Assembly: GCA_016124205.1 (NCBI GenBank)
Contig: WGOD01000002.1
Location: 806,001 to 870,000, forward strand
Source: Alphaproteobacteria bacterium
GTDB taxonomy: Bacteria; Pseudomonadota; Alphaproteobacteria; Caulobacterales; Maricaulaceae
DNA length: 64,000 bases
Reading direction: 5' to 3'
Shown here: in pieces, positions 36,345-44,217 of the stretch
Numbering within the stretch: position 1 is the first letter of the stretch
Layout: each line of letters starts with the position of its first letter
The notes under the pieces: model-generated
Database searches by the model: none
What the model was told of the DNA's origin: nothing
The model's input: only the letters and a program-made list of their open reading frames with translations
Position numbers and translations under genes: made by a program

Positions 36345-38245
36345 TGGTGCGCTCCATGGCCCATCCGGTGGCCTGCATGGGGATCGGCGTGCTCGCCCGG
36401 CCGGACCGAGACGACTTGGAACATGCCCGCGTGCATGTGGTAGAGCAGGTGGCAGTGGAACGCCCAGTCGCCCACGTCTTCCGGCGTCACGTCGACGGAC
36501 AGTTTCTCGCCCGGCTTGACGTTGATCGTGTGTTTGCGCGGCATGTTGTGACGCGCCCCGTTCACGACATCGAAGAACATGCCGTGCAGGTGAATGGGAT
36601 GCACCATCATGGTGTCGTTCACCATGGTCAGACGCAGTCTTTCCCCTTTGACGAACTGGATCGGTTCGACGACCTCGCTGAACCGCACACCATCGAACGA
36701 CCACATGTACCGCTCCATGTTGCTGGTCAGGTGGATCTCGATCTCGCGACCCGGTGCCCGGTGATCGGGATTTGGGTCGAGGCTGCGCAACTGTGCATAG
36801 GTCAGCGCGCGGTGCGGGACATCCTCCAGACCCGCGCCGGGTTCGTCGAGGCGGCTCACCGGCTGCATGGCGACGCCCGCGACGCCCGGTCCCTGCGGGT
36901 GATCGTGCCTCTGCATGTCATTGCCGGACATGTCGTGTCCTGCGTGACCGGCCGGCGCTGCCGGCGCTGCGCCATGGCCCGAATGATCCATTCCCGCCAT
37001 TCCGGCGTGTCCCTGACCATGCGCGGAATGATCCATGTTTCCGTGACCGGCGTGGCCCGAGGCGGCCGGCTGCTCCGCCGAAGCGGCTCCGTGGGCCATT
37101 CCCGGCATTGATCCGTGGTCCATGCCCATGTCCCGCATCGTCAGGGTCGGCCGTTCCCGCAAGGGAGGGACGGGCGCCGTCATGCCCATGCGCGGCGCCA
37201 GCGTGCCCCGGACATAACCGCTGCGGTCGTTGGTTTCACACATCAGTGTGTAGGCGCGGTCGTCCCGAGGCTGAATCACGACGTCATAGGTTTCTGCCAC
37301 GCCGATCTGAAACTCGTCCGTTTCAACCGGCTGGACATTCAGACCGTCGGCCTGGACCACCGTCATCGGCAGGCCCGGAATGCGGACATTGAAGAATGTC
37401 ATGGCCGAAGCGTTGATAAAGCGCAGCCGCACGCGTTCACCCGGCTCAAAGAGGCCGGTCCAGTTGTCGCCCGGACCATGGCCGTTGATGAGATAATCCA
37501 TCGTCGCGGCGGTTGCGTCGGAAATGTCGGTCGGGCTCATCCGCATCTGCCCCCACATCAGTCGGTCGCGGAGCGTTGCCATGAAGCCGTTGCGCGAAGC
37601 TTCCCGGAAGAAATCCGGGACCGTTCGCTGCTGGAAATTGTAGGTGTCGCTCGACGCCATCAGCCGTTGGAACACCCGGTGGGGTCCTTCAAAAGTGTAG
37701 TCGGAGAGGACGATGACGTATTCGCGGTCATAACGAACCGGGTCGGTGCCGCGCGGTTCGATGATGATCGGGCCATAATGCCCCAACTGTTCCTGGAGGC
37801 CTGAATGCGAGTGGTACCAGTAGGTGCCGGCCTGTCGCAGCGGGAAGCGGTAGGTAAAGGTCTCGCCGGGCCGGATGCCGGGGAATGTTACGCCGGGAAC
37901 GCCGTCCATCTCGTTGGGCAGCAGGATGCCGTGCCAGTGGATCGACGTGTCCGCGTCGAGCGTGTTGTGGACCCGCAGCGTGATCTCGTCGCCTTCGCGC
38001 CAGCGCAGAAGGGGTGCCGGCACCTGGCCGTTCACCGTCACTGCAGGACCCGTGCGCCCGTCGATCGCCAGTTCGGCCCGGCCGACCGTCAGGTCGAATT
38101 CGGTACCGGACAGCGGCTGCAGGCCCGACAGGTTCGCGGCCGGCCCGGAACGCGCCCAGGCCGGTACGAGGGAGGTGGCCGCCAAGACGCTGCCAGAGGC
38201 CGCTGCGGTCTGCAAGAAAGTTCGTCGTGAAAACATTCGTATCAT
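36341..38245 (-). CDS. copA: Copper resistance multicopper oxidase CopA/PcoA
   Basis: 634 residues. Tat signal FSRRTFLQTAAASGS, three cupredoxin domains with copper ligands SIHWHGIL, YWYHSHSG, HPIHLHGMFF and HCHLLYHMHAGMF. A Met/His-rich insert around residues 370-460 (MDHGSMPGMAHG, GMAGMDHSGHG) is the Cu-binding stretch of PcoA-type enzymes. It oxidises Cu(I) in the periplasm to the less toxic Cu(II). Start set at 38245; the open frame reaches 38344 but that would bury the Tat signal. Downstream of the ECF sigma gene by 108 bp. Confidence 0.95.
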   Translation of the reverse strand: MIRMFSRRTFLQTAAASGSVLAATSLVPAWARSGPAANLSGLQPLSGTEFDLTVGRAELAIDGRTGPAVTVNGQVPAPLLRWREGDEITLRVHNTLDADTSIHWHGILLPNEMDGVPGVTFPGIRPGETFTYRFPLRQAGTYWYHSHSGLQEQLGHYGPIIIEPRGTDPVRYDREYVIVLSDYTFEGPHRVFQRLMASSDTYNFQQRTVPDFFREASRNGFMATLRDRLMWGQMRMSPTDISDATAATMDYLINGHGPGDNWTGLFEPGERVRLRFINASAMTFFNVRIPGLPMTVVQADGLNVQPVETDEFQIGVAETYDVVIQPRDDRAYTLMCETNDRSGYVRGTLAPRMGMTAPVPPLRERPTLTMRDMGMDHGSMPGMAHGAASAEQPAASGHAGHGNMDHSAHGQGHAGMAGMDHSGHGAAPAAPAGHAGHDMSGNDMQRHDHPQGPGVAGVAMQPVSRLDEPGAGLEDVPHRALTYAQLRSLDPNPDHRAPGREIEIHLTSNMERYMWSFDGVRFSEVVEPIQFVKGERLRLTMVNDTMMVHPIHLHGMFFDVVNGARHNMPRKHTINVKPGEKLSVDVTPEDVGDWAFHCHLLYHMHAGMFQVVSVRPGEHADPHAGHRMGHGAHQ

Positions 38246-38353
38246 CTCGTCATTCGCGGCTGGCTGCGCCTGGCAGTCGGAAAAGCTCAGGGGGGACGGG
38301 TCGGCCTTTTCCGCCGCCCGGCGCAGCCATACCGTACTACGCATTGTGGTGAA

Positions 38354-38935
38354 CTATCCCTCCGGTCGGAGACCGGAAAGTGCAGCAATCTTCTTTCGCG
38401 CCCTGTATATTCTCATCTCGACACCCTTCACGCTCAGACCCATGATTTCGGCGATCTCGGAATGGGGAAGGTCTTCCACCGCAGACAACAGAAGCGGTGT
38501 CCGCAATCCCTCCGGCAACCGCGCGATCGCCGACTCCAGCGCGGCAAGGTCATCACGGTCCTCGACAACGCGCTCCGGGCTCGGATCCTGGGCAGGATAG
38601 CGATCATTTCCTGTTTCGGCTGTCAGCCAGCGGCGTACGACTTGGCGCCGGACATGATCGCGGGCCTTGTTGCGGGCGATCCGGAACAACCACGCCAGAA
38701 GCGGGCGTTCCGGATCGTATCGGAAAAGATTTCTGTGCGCGGCAACGAAGGTCTCCTGGGCCGCGTCCTCAGCGTCGCCGGCATCGCGCAGCATCCTGTA
38801 AAGGAAGCGGAAAATGGCGGGGCCGTGCCGCTGCATGATCCGGTTGAACGCAAGGTCGTCGCCCTCCGCGGCTCGAACAGCGAGGCGGGCATCGTCGATC
38901 TTGTTCTGACCGGGATTTGCATCAATTCCCGGCAT
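38354..38935 (-). CDS. ECF sigma factor, CnrH-like
   Basis: 193 residues. Region 2 with FRFLYRMLRDAGDAEDAAQE and RPLLAWLFRIARNKARDHVR, region 4 with LPEGLRTPLLLSAVEDLPHS followed by EIAEIMGLSVKGVEMRIYRA. It directs RNA polymerase to metal-induced promoters. It overlaps the sensor gene by 14 bases and is encoded after its predicted anti-sigma factor, the same order as cnrYXH. The adjoining copA-copB genes are the likely target. Confidence 0.9.
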   Translation of the reverse strand: MPGIDANPGQNKIDDARLAVRAAEGDDLAFNRIMQRHGPAIFRFLYRMLRDAGDAEDAAQETFVAAHRNLFRYDPERPLLAWLFRIARNKARDHVRRQVVRRWLTAETGNDRYPAQDPSPERVVEDRDDLAALESAIARLPEGLRTPLLLSAVEDLPHSEIAEIMGLSVKGVEMRIYRARKKIAALSGLRPEG

Positions 38936-39356
38936 CGAGCGCCTGGGTCAGCCGCGCATCGAACCGCTCGCGCTGTTCCGGGGTCAGGGTCTCGCGCATG
39001 TCGACAATATGGTTGAGCGTCTCGATCTGAAGCCGCCCCATCGCCTCGTGAAAGGCCCGGGCCTGCGCCTCGACCTCCGGTGTCATGTGCCCGGTCTGCA
39101 TGAGGGCGACCCCCAGTTCGTGACGCGCCTCGGCCATATCGTCTTCGAGCACCTGGCGCCGCCGCGTAAACTCAGCCTCCAGTGCCTCGATCTGCGCCTC
39201 CTGTTCGGACGACAGGTCAAGGTCGTGGTGAACGAACTGGTGCAGGCTTCCATCGGGCGGAACCTGACCGCCAGACAGCTGCAAGCCCGCCCAGACGCCC
39301 ACCAGTCCACCCGCAAGGCCAAGGACGAAGGCGACCAGTCCCGCGCGCCAGATCAC
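38922..39356 (-). CDS. Periplasmic metal sensor, CnrX/NccX-like
   Basis: 144 residues, N-terminal membrane anchor (residues 5-25) and a helical hairpin sensor domain of the periplasmic heavy-metal sensor family. CnrX of Cupriavidus binds Ni/Co with His42, His46, Glu63, His119 and Met123; here His39, His43, Glu60, His116 and Met120 occur at the same spacing, all shifted by 3. Metal binding should loosen the membrane anti-sigma factor that is encoded just upstream (4-base overlap). A Spy/ZraP chaperone is less likely because of the anchor and context. Confidence 0.88.
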   Translation of the reverse strand: MIWRAGLVAFVLGLAGGLVGVWAGLQLSGGQVPPDGSLHQFVHHDLDLSSEQEAQIEALEAEFTRRRQVLEDDMAEARHELGVALMQTGHMTPEVEAQARAFHEAMGRLQIETLNHIVDMRETLTPEQRERFDARLTQALDAGN

Positions 39357-39664
39357 AGGCCGGCTCCACGCGGTGACGTGATCTCAGCAAGCGAATAGGG
39401 CGACCGCACTGCGAAAACATCGAGCTCCCCGTTTTCGCGCGGGACAGACTGAAGACCGATGAAGCTGCCGACGACGAGGGCGAATACGGCCGGGGCCAGT
39501 CGCATCGCGAGCGCGGTGCGGGCGATCGTCCAGCCGCCGGTGTCCCGGCGGCCAGTCCGGCCACCATCCAGCGACGCGCGTACGCGATTGCGCAGGCGTG
39601 TCTCGTCATATCCGTCAGGCGTTCTCCGAAGGCGGGAGAGGGCCGTATCGAGTTCGGACGTCAT
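39353..39664 (-). CDS. Membrane anti-sigma factor, CnrY-like
   Basis: 103 residues: a cytosolic N-terminus with helix (SELDTALSRLRRTPDGYDET) suited to hold a sigma factor, one membrane helix at about residues 53-70 (LAPAVFALVVGSFIGL) and a short periplasmic tail (DVFAVRSPYSLAEITSP). Size and layout match CnrY. It overlaps the sensor gene by 4 bases and is 13 bases after the NTF2-like gene. Identified mainly by position, since such proteins are poorly conserved. Confidence 0.78.
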   Translation of the reverse strand: MTSELDTALSRLRRTPDGYDETRLRNRVRASLDGGRTGRRDTGGWTIARTALAMRLAPAVFALVVGSFIGLQSVPRENGELDVFAVRSPYSLAEITSPRGAGL

Positions 39665-39677
39665 GCTTTACCAATCC

Positions 39678-40121
39678 TCACGATGTGTGCAGGTGACGGA
39701 TAAGCCACCCGTCTGCCGTGCGCAAAAGTACCGCCGTACCGTTCGCGTCGCGTTCGCGATCTTCGCCGTGAACCGTGTATTCCATGTGGATGGAGAAGGT
39801 TGCCAGCGCCATGTCGCCGCTGACATCGATACGGTAATCGCGCCAGTCATACTCATGGATGGCGAACCCCTCCGCAGCGAATTCCGGCACCAGATGGTGA
39901 TCGCGATAGTCGGACCAGCCGATATTGCGCCCCGCGCCCTCGAAGATCGTGAAATCCTCGCCATCAGTGCGTACGCGCGCCTCGGCCGCCATGACGTCTT
40001 CCGACTCCAGCGCGGCCGAATAGGCTTCGAGAACGGCCTCGACGTCGTCTTGGTCGTCACCGAAAGCGACTCCGCTGAAAAGCAGGGTGGCGAACACCCC
40101 CATAAGAACGGATTTAATCAT
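39678..40121 (-). CDS. Secreted NTF2/DUF4440-like protein
   Basis: 147 residues: signal peptide (MIKSVLMGVFATLLFSGVAFG), then a SnoaL/DUF4440 fold (DVEAVLEAYSAALESEDVMA, HMEYTVHGEDRERDANGTAV, LLRTADGWLIRHLHTS). Seen near copper and metal genes in many proteobacteria; possible binding protein without known reaction. Its stop lies 13 bases before the anti-sigma start and its start 11 bases after the acyltransferase stop, so it belongs to the same operon. Confidence 0.8.
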   Translation of the reverse strand: MIKSVLMGVFATLLFSGVAFGDDQDDVEAVLEAYSAALESEDVMAAEARVRTDGEDFTIFEGAGRNIGWSDYRDHHLVPEFAAEGFAIHEYDWRDYRIDVSGDMALATFSIHMEYTVHGEDRERDANGTAVLLRTADGWLIRHLHTS

Positions 40122-40132
40122 GTGTCTTCTCC

Positions 40133-41242
40133 TTATCTTGTCATTTTGGAATTGCCGCGGCGGGCCACGAGGAGCGCATTGCCCCATCGACGGATAGTGC
40201 GGCGTGAAGGTTTCTCGAGCCACTCATAGGTCAGGCTCGAAGCGGCCAGCATGGCAGCCAGCAGCGCGAGCAGGGACATTGTCGAAATGGTTTCGTCAAT
40301 GACACCCAAAACGTCCTGCAACAAGTTGAATGCAATCATGAAAAACGGGACGTGGAGCATGTAGATTGCGTAGGAGATTTCTCCCAAATACCGGATCGGA
40401 TCCTGTCGGGATGTGCCGGCGGCATGACGGTCAAGCTCGGCGAGCGACAAGACGATCGGCGCGCCAAGCAAGGCAATGATCCGATCGTCCCAAGCCAGAT
40501 GGGCGGCGAGAAGATAGATGACCAGGCTCGCTCCGAACACAACACCTGCTGTGATCCGGCCGAGGGGATAGCGATTACCCAACCTGTAGATTGCGATCCC
40601 CAGGAGGAATTCCGGGATGATCCGCAACACTCCGAAACGCTCGGTCGCCATTGGCAGGCTTTCGCCGAAGAGTGAGCGGTGGACCAGGTCCAGCACCAGA
40701 AAGGCCACGATCGCGATCGTGACCAACGCGAGTGGCCGACGTGCGAGCGCAATCGCGATCATGAGATAGGCGGGAAACGCCAGATAGGCGAACCACTCGG
40801 CACTGATGGACCAGGACGGCGCGTTCCAGCCCGGATTGGGTGCAAAACCCCAAGCGTGAACCATCAGCAGATTTGCCGGGAGATCGGCGATCGGGAATTC
40901 CTCCCGCTCGAAAGGCACTCCGACGATCCACGCGCCGAACGCAGCGAGCGCGAGCAGAACGATTGTCGCCAGATGCAGGGGGTAGATGCGCGCAAACCGG
41001 GCGATGATGAATTTCGCGAAATCAAACTTCCCTTGTTCGCGGGCCGCAACATACACATGGGCCAGCACGAAGCCTGAGAGGATAAAGAACAAGTCGACCC
41101 CGAACCGGCCCATCGCAAAGAAGGCCGTTGCGGAGTCGATGTCGACCGTCCACGGAACCCGCCAATGGTAGAAAACCACCCATAACGCTGCGAAGAATCG
41201 AAGTCGCGTCAGGGAAGGCAAATCGGCAGGATAGACCGACAT
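40133..41242 (-). CDS. Acyltransferase family 3 membrane protein
   Basis: 369 residues with about ten membrane segments. Motifs: RLRFFAALWVVFYHWRVPW with the catalytic His, RFGVDLFFILSGFVLAHVY, FIIARFARIYPLHLATI and the end segment SYAIYMLHVPFFM. It transfers an acyl group to an envelope glycan. It is the second such gene in the copper island (the other at 33-34 kb). Start at 41242 (MSVYPADLPSLTRLRFF), 5 bases after the preceding stop. Confidence 0.88.
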   Translation of the reverse strand: MSVYPADLPSLTRLRFFAALWVVFYHWRVPWTVDIDSATAFFAMGRFGVDLFFILSGFVLAHVYVAAREQGKFDFAKFIIARFARIYPLHLATIVLLALAAFGAWIVGVPFEREEFPIADLPANLLMVHAWGFAPNPGWNAPSWSISAEWFAYLAFPAYLMIAIALARRPLALVTIAIVAFLVLDLVHRSLFGESLPMATERFGVLRIIPEFLLGIAIYRLGNRYPLGRITAGVVFGASLVIYLLAAHLAWDDRIIALLGAPIVLSLAELDRHAAGTSRQDPIRYLGEISYAIYMLHVPFFMIAFNLLQDVLGVIDETISTMSLLALLAAMLAASSLTYEWLEKPSRRTIRRWGNALLVARRGNSKMTR

Positions 41243-41247
41243 CGCCC

Positions 41248-42117
41248 TTATCCACCGATCAGGTGGCGAAGGCCGCCATGGGCGAGCGCCCCGCCCAGGA
41301 ACCCGTTGACAGACACCGCCAGTGCGGCGCTCAGAACCAGCAGCGTCAGAGACCAGCGCGCCAGGCTGGAAGGCTGGCGCTGATGCCATTCTGCTGCGCC
41401 TGCGACGGCGAACAGGCCGAAGGTCAGACCCGTGCCGATCCAGCGGTGCCATGCAATCACGCCGGCCTCACCCGTCGCGACAGGCCCGGCATGGGCCCAA
41501 CCCAGCAAGCCGGCGGCCAAACCGCCCAGCGCGGCGGTCCAGGCCAGAAAGCGAACCGTGTGCGCCAGGGAGGCCTGGCCGGTCACCAGGAACAGGATTT
41601 GCGCCAGTGCGGCCGCGAGGGCCAGGGCAATGGGGAAATGGACGGCGAGGGAGTGCAGGACGCCGATATTGGCGATCGTCTGTTCCAGTTCCGTCTGAGG
41701 GCCATGATCGCCCCAGTGGGAATGGCCGCCTGCACCCTCGGCCTCGCCATGATGATCTGCTGCGCCTGTCGTGTCGTTGTGCGAATGGCCAATCATCGCC
41801 GATTGATCGGCATGACGGTCCGGCGTCGTCTCGCTGTCCGGGCCATGATGGTTGTCGGTCGCAGCGGCATCGTCAGCATGATCGTGGGAAGGTTCCGCCG
41901 CGACATGCATGTCATTGGCATCAGGCGGTGTCTGCGAAGAAGGTGCCTCTTCTGCCATGTCGTGCGGGCCGTGATCGTGCTGAGGGGTATCCGGGTCATC
42001 GTGGTGGTGACCCGCCTGAGCGGACGGACCGGAGAGCGCCATCATTGGCGTCGAAACCGCAGCCGCTAATGCCATAGCCGCGAATGCAGCAATAATTATC
42101 GGGAACAGCGTTTTCAT
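41248..42117 (-). CDS. His/Asp-rich membrane protein, DUF2231-like
   Basis: 289 residues. A signal anchor (MKTLFPIIIAAFAAMALAAA), a long His/Asp/Glu-rich segment (residues 35-140: HHHDDPDTPQHDHGPHD, HSHNDTTGAADHHGEAEG), then four membrane helices starting LHSLAVHFPIALALAAALA, the signature of DUF2231-type proteins, with the conserved HFPIA. The soluble part likely binds metal and could feed copper to the membrane. The second of two ATG codons (42117) is 7 bases after GGAG. First gene of the operon leading to the ECF unit. Confidence 0.75.
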   Translation of the reverse strand: MKTLFPIIIAAFAAMALAAAVSTPMMALSGPSAQAGHHHDDPDTPQHDHGPHDMAEEAPSSQTPPDANDMHVAAEPSHDHADDAAATDNHHGPDSETTPDRHADQSAMIGHSHNDTTGAADHHGEAEGAGGHSHWGDHGPQTELEQTIANIGVLHSLAVHFPIALALAAALAQILFLVTGQASLAHTVRFLAWTAALGGLAAGLLGWAHAGPVATGEAGVIAWHRWIGTGLTFGLFAVAGAAEWHQRQPSSLARWSLTLLVLSAALAVSVNGFLGGALAHGGLRHLIGG

Positions 42118-42200
42118 CATGCTTCTCCGCCCAGCGTCACAACGACTTACGCAGTCCGGCTCGGTCACCCTCATAGCCGTTCAGTGATCGGATCGATTCG

Positions 42201-43535
42201 TCAGTCGTTATGCCCGACAGCCGCCGTGCCTCGTGTTGCACCCAACTTCAGGAATGCAAACTCAAGCAAGAAGATCAGCGCGATTCCGGAAGCGCCGATG
42301 AGAATGATGAGTGGATCGCTCTGCCATTTGATTGCGACAAAGGCCCCAAGCGCGACCAGATCGAAAACGATAGCTGCGATCAGAACCGCAGTGCGGGCGG
42401 ATATCTCGGCGTGCAATTTGCGCATCACGCCCCAATGGATGATTACGTCCATCACGAGGTAGAAGATCGCTCCGAGCGAAGCTATGCGCCCAAGGTCGAA
42501 CAGTGCGGCGAGCAAGCCAGCAAACACGACCGTGTAAACAAGCATGTGCCGCTGAACATTACCGGGTAATCCGAAGTGCCGGTGCGGGATCAGTCTCATG
42601 TCCGTCAACATCGTCGTCATGCGAGAAACCGCAAATATGCTCGCGATGACGCCCGACGCCGTCGCAATAACAGCAATCACGACAGTGAACGTCACGCCCA
42701 GGTTGCCAAAGGCGGGGCGAGCGGCTTCGGCAAGGGAATAATCCCGGGCCGCGACAATTTCAGGTATTGATAAGGAGGATCCGACCGCGAAGGCCACCAG
42801 CAAATATATTACGAGACAAATGCCAAGCGAGATGATGATGGCCCGTCCGACATTACGGTGCGGATTCTCTATCTCGCCGCCGCTATTGGTGATCGTTGTA
42901 AACCCCTTGAAGGCCAAGATAGCCAGCGCCACGCCTGCCAGAAAACCCAACGGACCCGTTTCGAGCGCGCTGGACGAAGCCTCCGCTGGCTGAAAACTGA
43001 AACCCGCCGCTACGAGTACCGCGGCCGCGAAAAGAGCGATGCCACCAATTTTGAGAAGAGCGGCTATTTTGGAGATCACTTCGACCAGGGTGTTACCGGC
43101 AACATTCACCAGAAACGCTACGAAAATCAGTCCGACCGCAAGCACAGGGACCAGCCAGTCAGTCCCCTCGAAGTTGAAGAGACGGAGTGCGTAAGTTGCG
43201 AATGTTCGGGCAACGAGACTCTCGTTGATGACCATCGAAAACGCCATCAGAAGAGCGGCGGCCCCGGTGACTGTTGACCGTCCGTACGCCTTCTGCAGGA
43301 TCATCGCGATCCCCCCTGCCGAGGGATAGCGGTTCGTGACCTTCACATAAGTATACGCACTGAATCCGCTCACAAGCGCGGCGACGAGAAAGGCGATCGG
43401 GAACCAAGGGCCTGAATATTCGGCAACTTGACCGGTCAAGGCAAAAATGCCGGCCCCGATCATCACACCCGTTCCCATTGCGACGGCGCCGGTGAGGGTC
43501 AGGCTGCCTTCTTGGTACCTTGTCGTGCTTTCCAT
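42201..43535 (-). CDS. APC-family amino-acid permease
   Basis: 444 residues, about twelve membrane segments, N-terminal signature TGVMIGAGIFALTGQVAEYSG and later AFKGFTTITNSGGEIENPHR, typical of the APC superfamily. Imports an amino acid or amine by cation symport. It follows the methyltransferase gene by 16 bases in the copper ATPase operon. Its sequence is visibly richer in A/T than its neighbours, hinting at a separate origin. No link to metal transport is evident. Confidence 0.88.
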   Translation of the reverse strand: MESTTRYQEGSLTLTGAVAMGTGVMIGAGIFALTGQVAEYSGPWFPIAFLVAALVSGFSAYTYVKVTNRYPSAGGIAMILQKAYGRSTVTGAAALLMAFSMVINESLVARTFATYALRLFNFEGTDWLVPVLAVGLIFVAFLVNVAGNTLVEVISKIAALLKIGGIALFAAAVLVAAGFSFQPAEASSSALETGPLGFLAGVALAILAFKGFTTITNSGGEIENPHRNVGRAIIISLGICLVIYLLVAFAVGSSLSIPEIVAARDYSLAEAARPAFGNLGVTFTVVIAVIATASGVIASIFAVSRMTTMLTDMRLIPHRHFGLPGNVQRHMLVYTVVFAGLLAALFDLGRIASLGAIFYLVMDVIIHWGVMRKLHAEISARTAVLIAAIVFDLVALGAFVAIKWQSDPLIILIGASGIALIFLLEFAFLKLGATRGTAAVGHND

Positions 43536-43551
43536 GGAGCGGCTTTGTCCT

Positions 43552-44217
43552 TTAACGCTGTTGGGAACCGGGTGTGGCGCTGAACAGGCTCAGGCTTCCC
43601 GTGGGCGTGATGAGACGGTCGAGTTCGGCAAGTTCGAACCCTGCTTCGCGTATCAGCATCGGCAGCGCGCCGTCGGCATTGGGTTGAGTATCTTCGACGC
43701 CATCGAGAACCTGCACGGTGAGACGGAATGCAGCCCGCATCACGCCTCTCTGCTCGGAGTAATCTGCGACGTGCATCACACCGCCCGGAGGCAGAACTGA
43801 GCGGGCATAGGCGAGAAGGTCCCGCTTTCCGGCCAGCGGAACTTGATGGAGAACAAGACTGATTACGACCGCATCGGGCCGCCAGCCGCGGGGCAGGTGA
43901 ACTGATCCGGGAAACCCCTCCAGGATCACGATTGCCGAGCCTGCAGTTCGTGTCTTTTCGCGCGCGATCGAAACAGCGTGGGTATCGGGGTCTATGCCGA
44001 TGATCCGAAGGTCGGGGCACGCTTCCCACAACGCCTTCGCAAGCGAACCGGTCCCGCAACCCAAATCGAGAATATTCAATCCGGGCCGGGGGGCTATCTG
44101 TTCGATAAGACTTGCGCGCCAACGGCCCTCCCGGGTCATCAATGCGATGACCCGGTCATAAAGCGGCGTCAGCCACTCGATACCGAGCGGTGGAGTATAG
44201 GCCGGAGCGGCTGTCAT
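43552..44217 (-). CDS. Class I SAM-dependent methyltransferase
   Basis: 221 residues with a Rossmann SAM site [20 protein letters not shown], acidic residue in [16 protein letters not shown] and motif [21 protein letters not shown]-terminal helices precede ([14 protein letters not shown]-like region, [20 protein letters not shown]). Substrate unknown. Its start overlaps the copper ATPase stop by 4 bases, so the two are co-translated; this combination recurs in metal islands and may modify a thiol ligand or lipid (inference). Confidence 0.88.
   Translation of the reverse strand: MTAAPAYTPPLGIEWLTPLYDRVIALMTREGRWRASLIEQIAPRPGLNILDLGCGTGSLAKALWEACPDLRIIGIDPDTHAVSIAREKTRTAGSAIVILEGFPGSVHLPRGWRPDAVVISLVLHQVPLAGKRDLLAYARSVLPPGGVMHVADYSEQRGVMRAAFRLTVQVLDGVEDTQPNADGALPMLIREAGFELAELDRLITPTGSLSLFSATPGSQQR

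Noticed and set aside
38246-38353. ECF-type promoter between the sigma gene and copA
   Set aside because: Position is right, but no convincing -35/-10 pair could be picked by eye.
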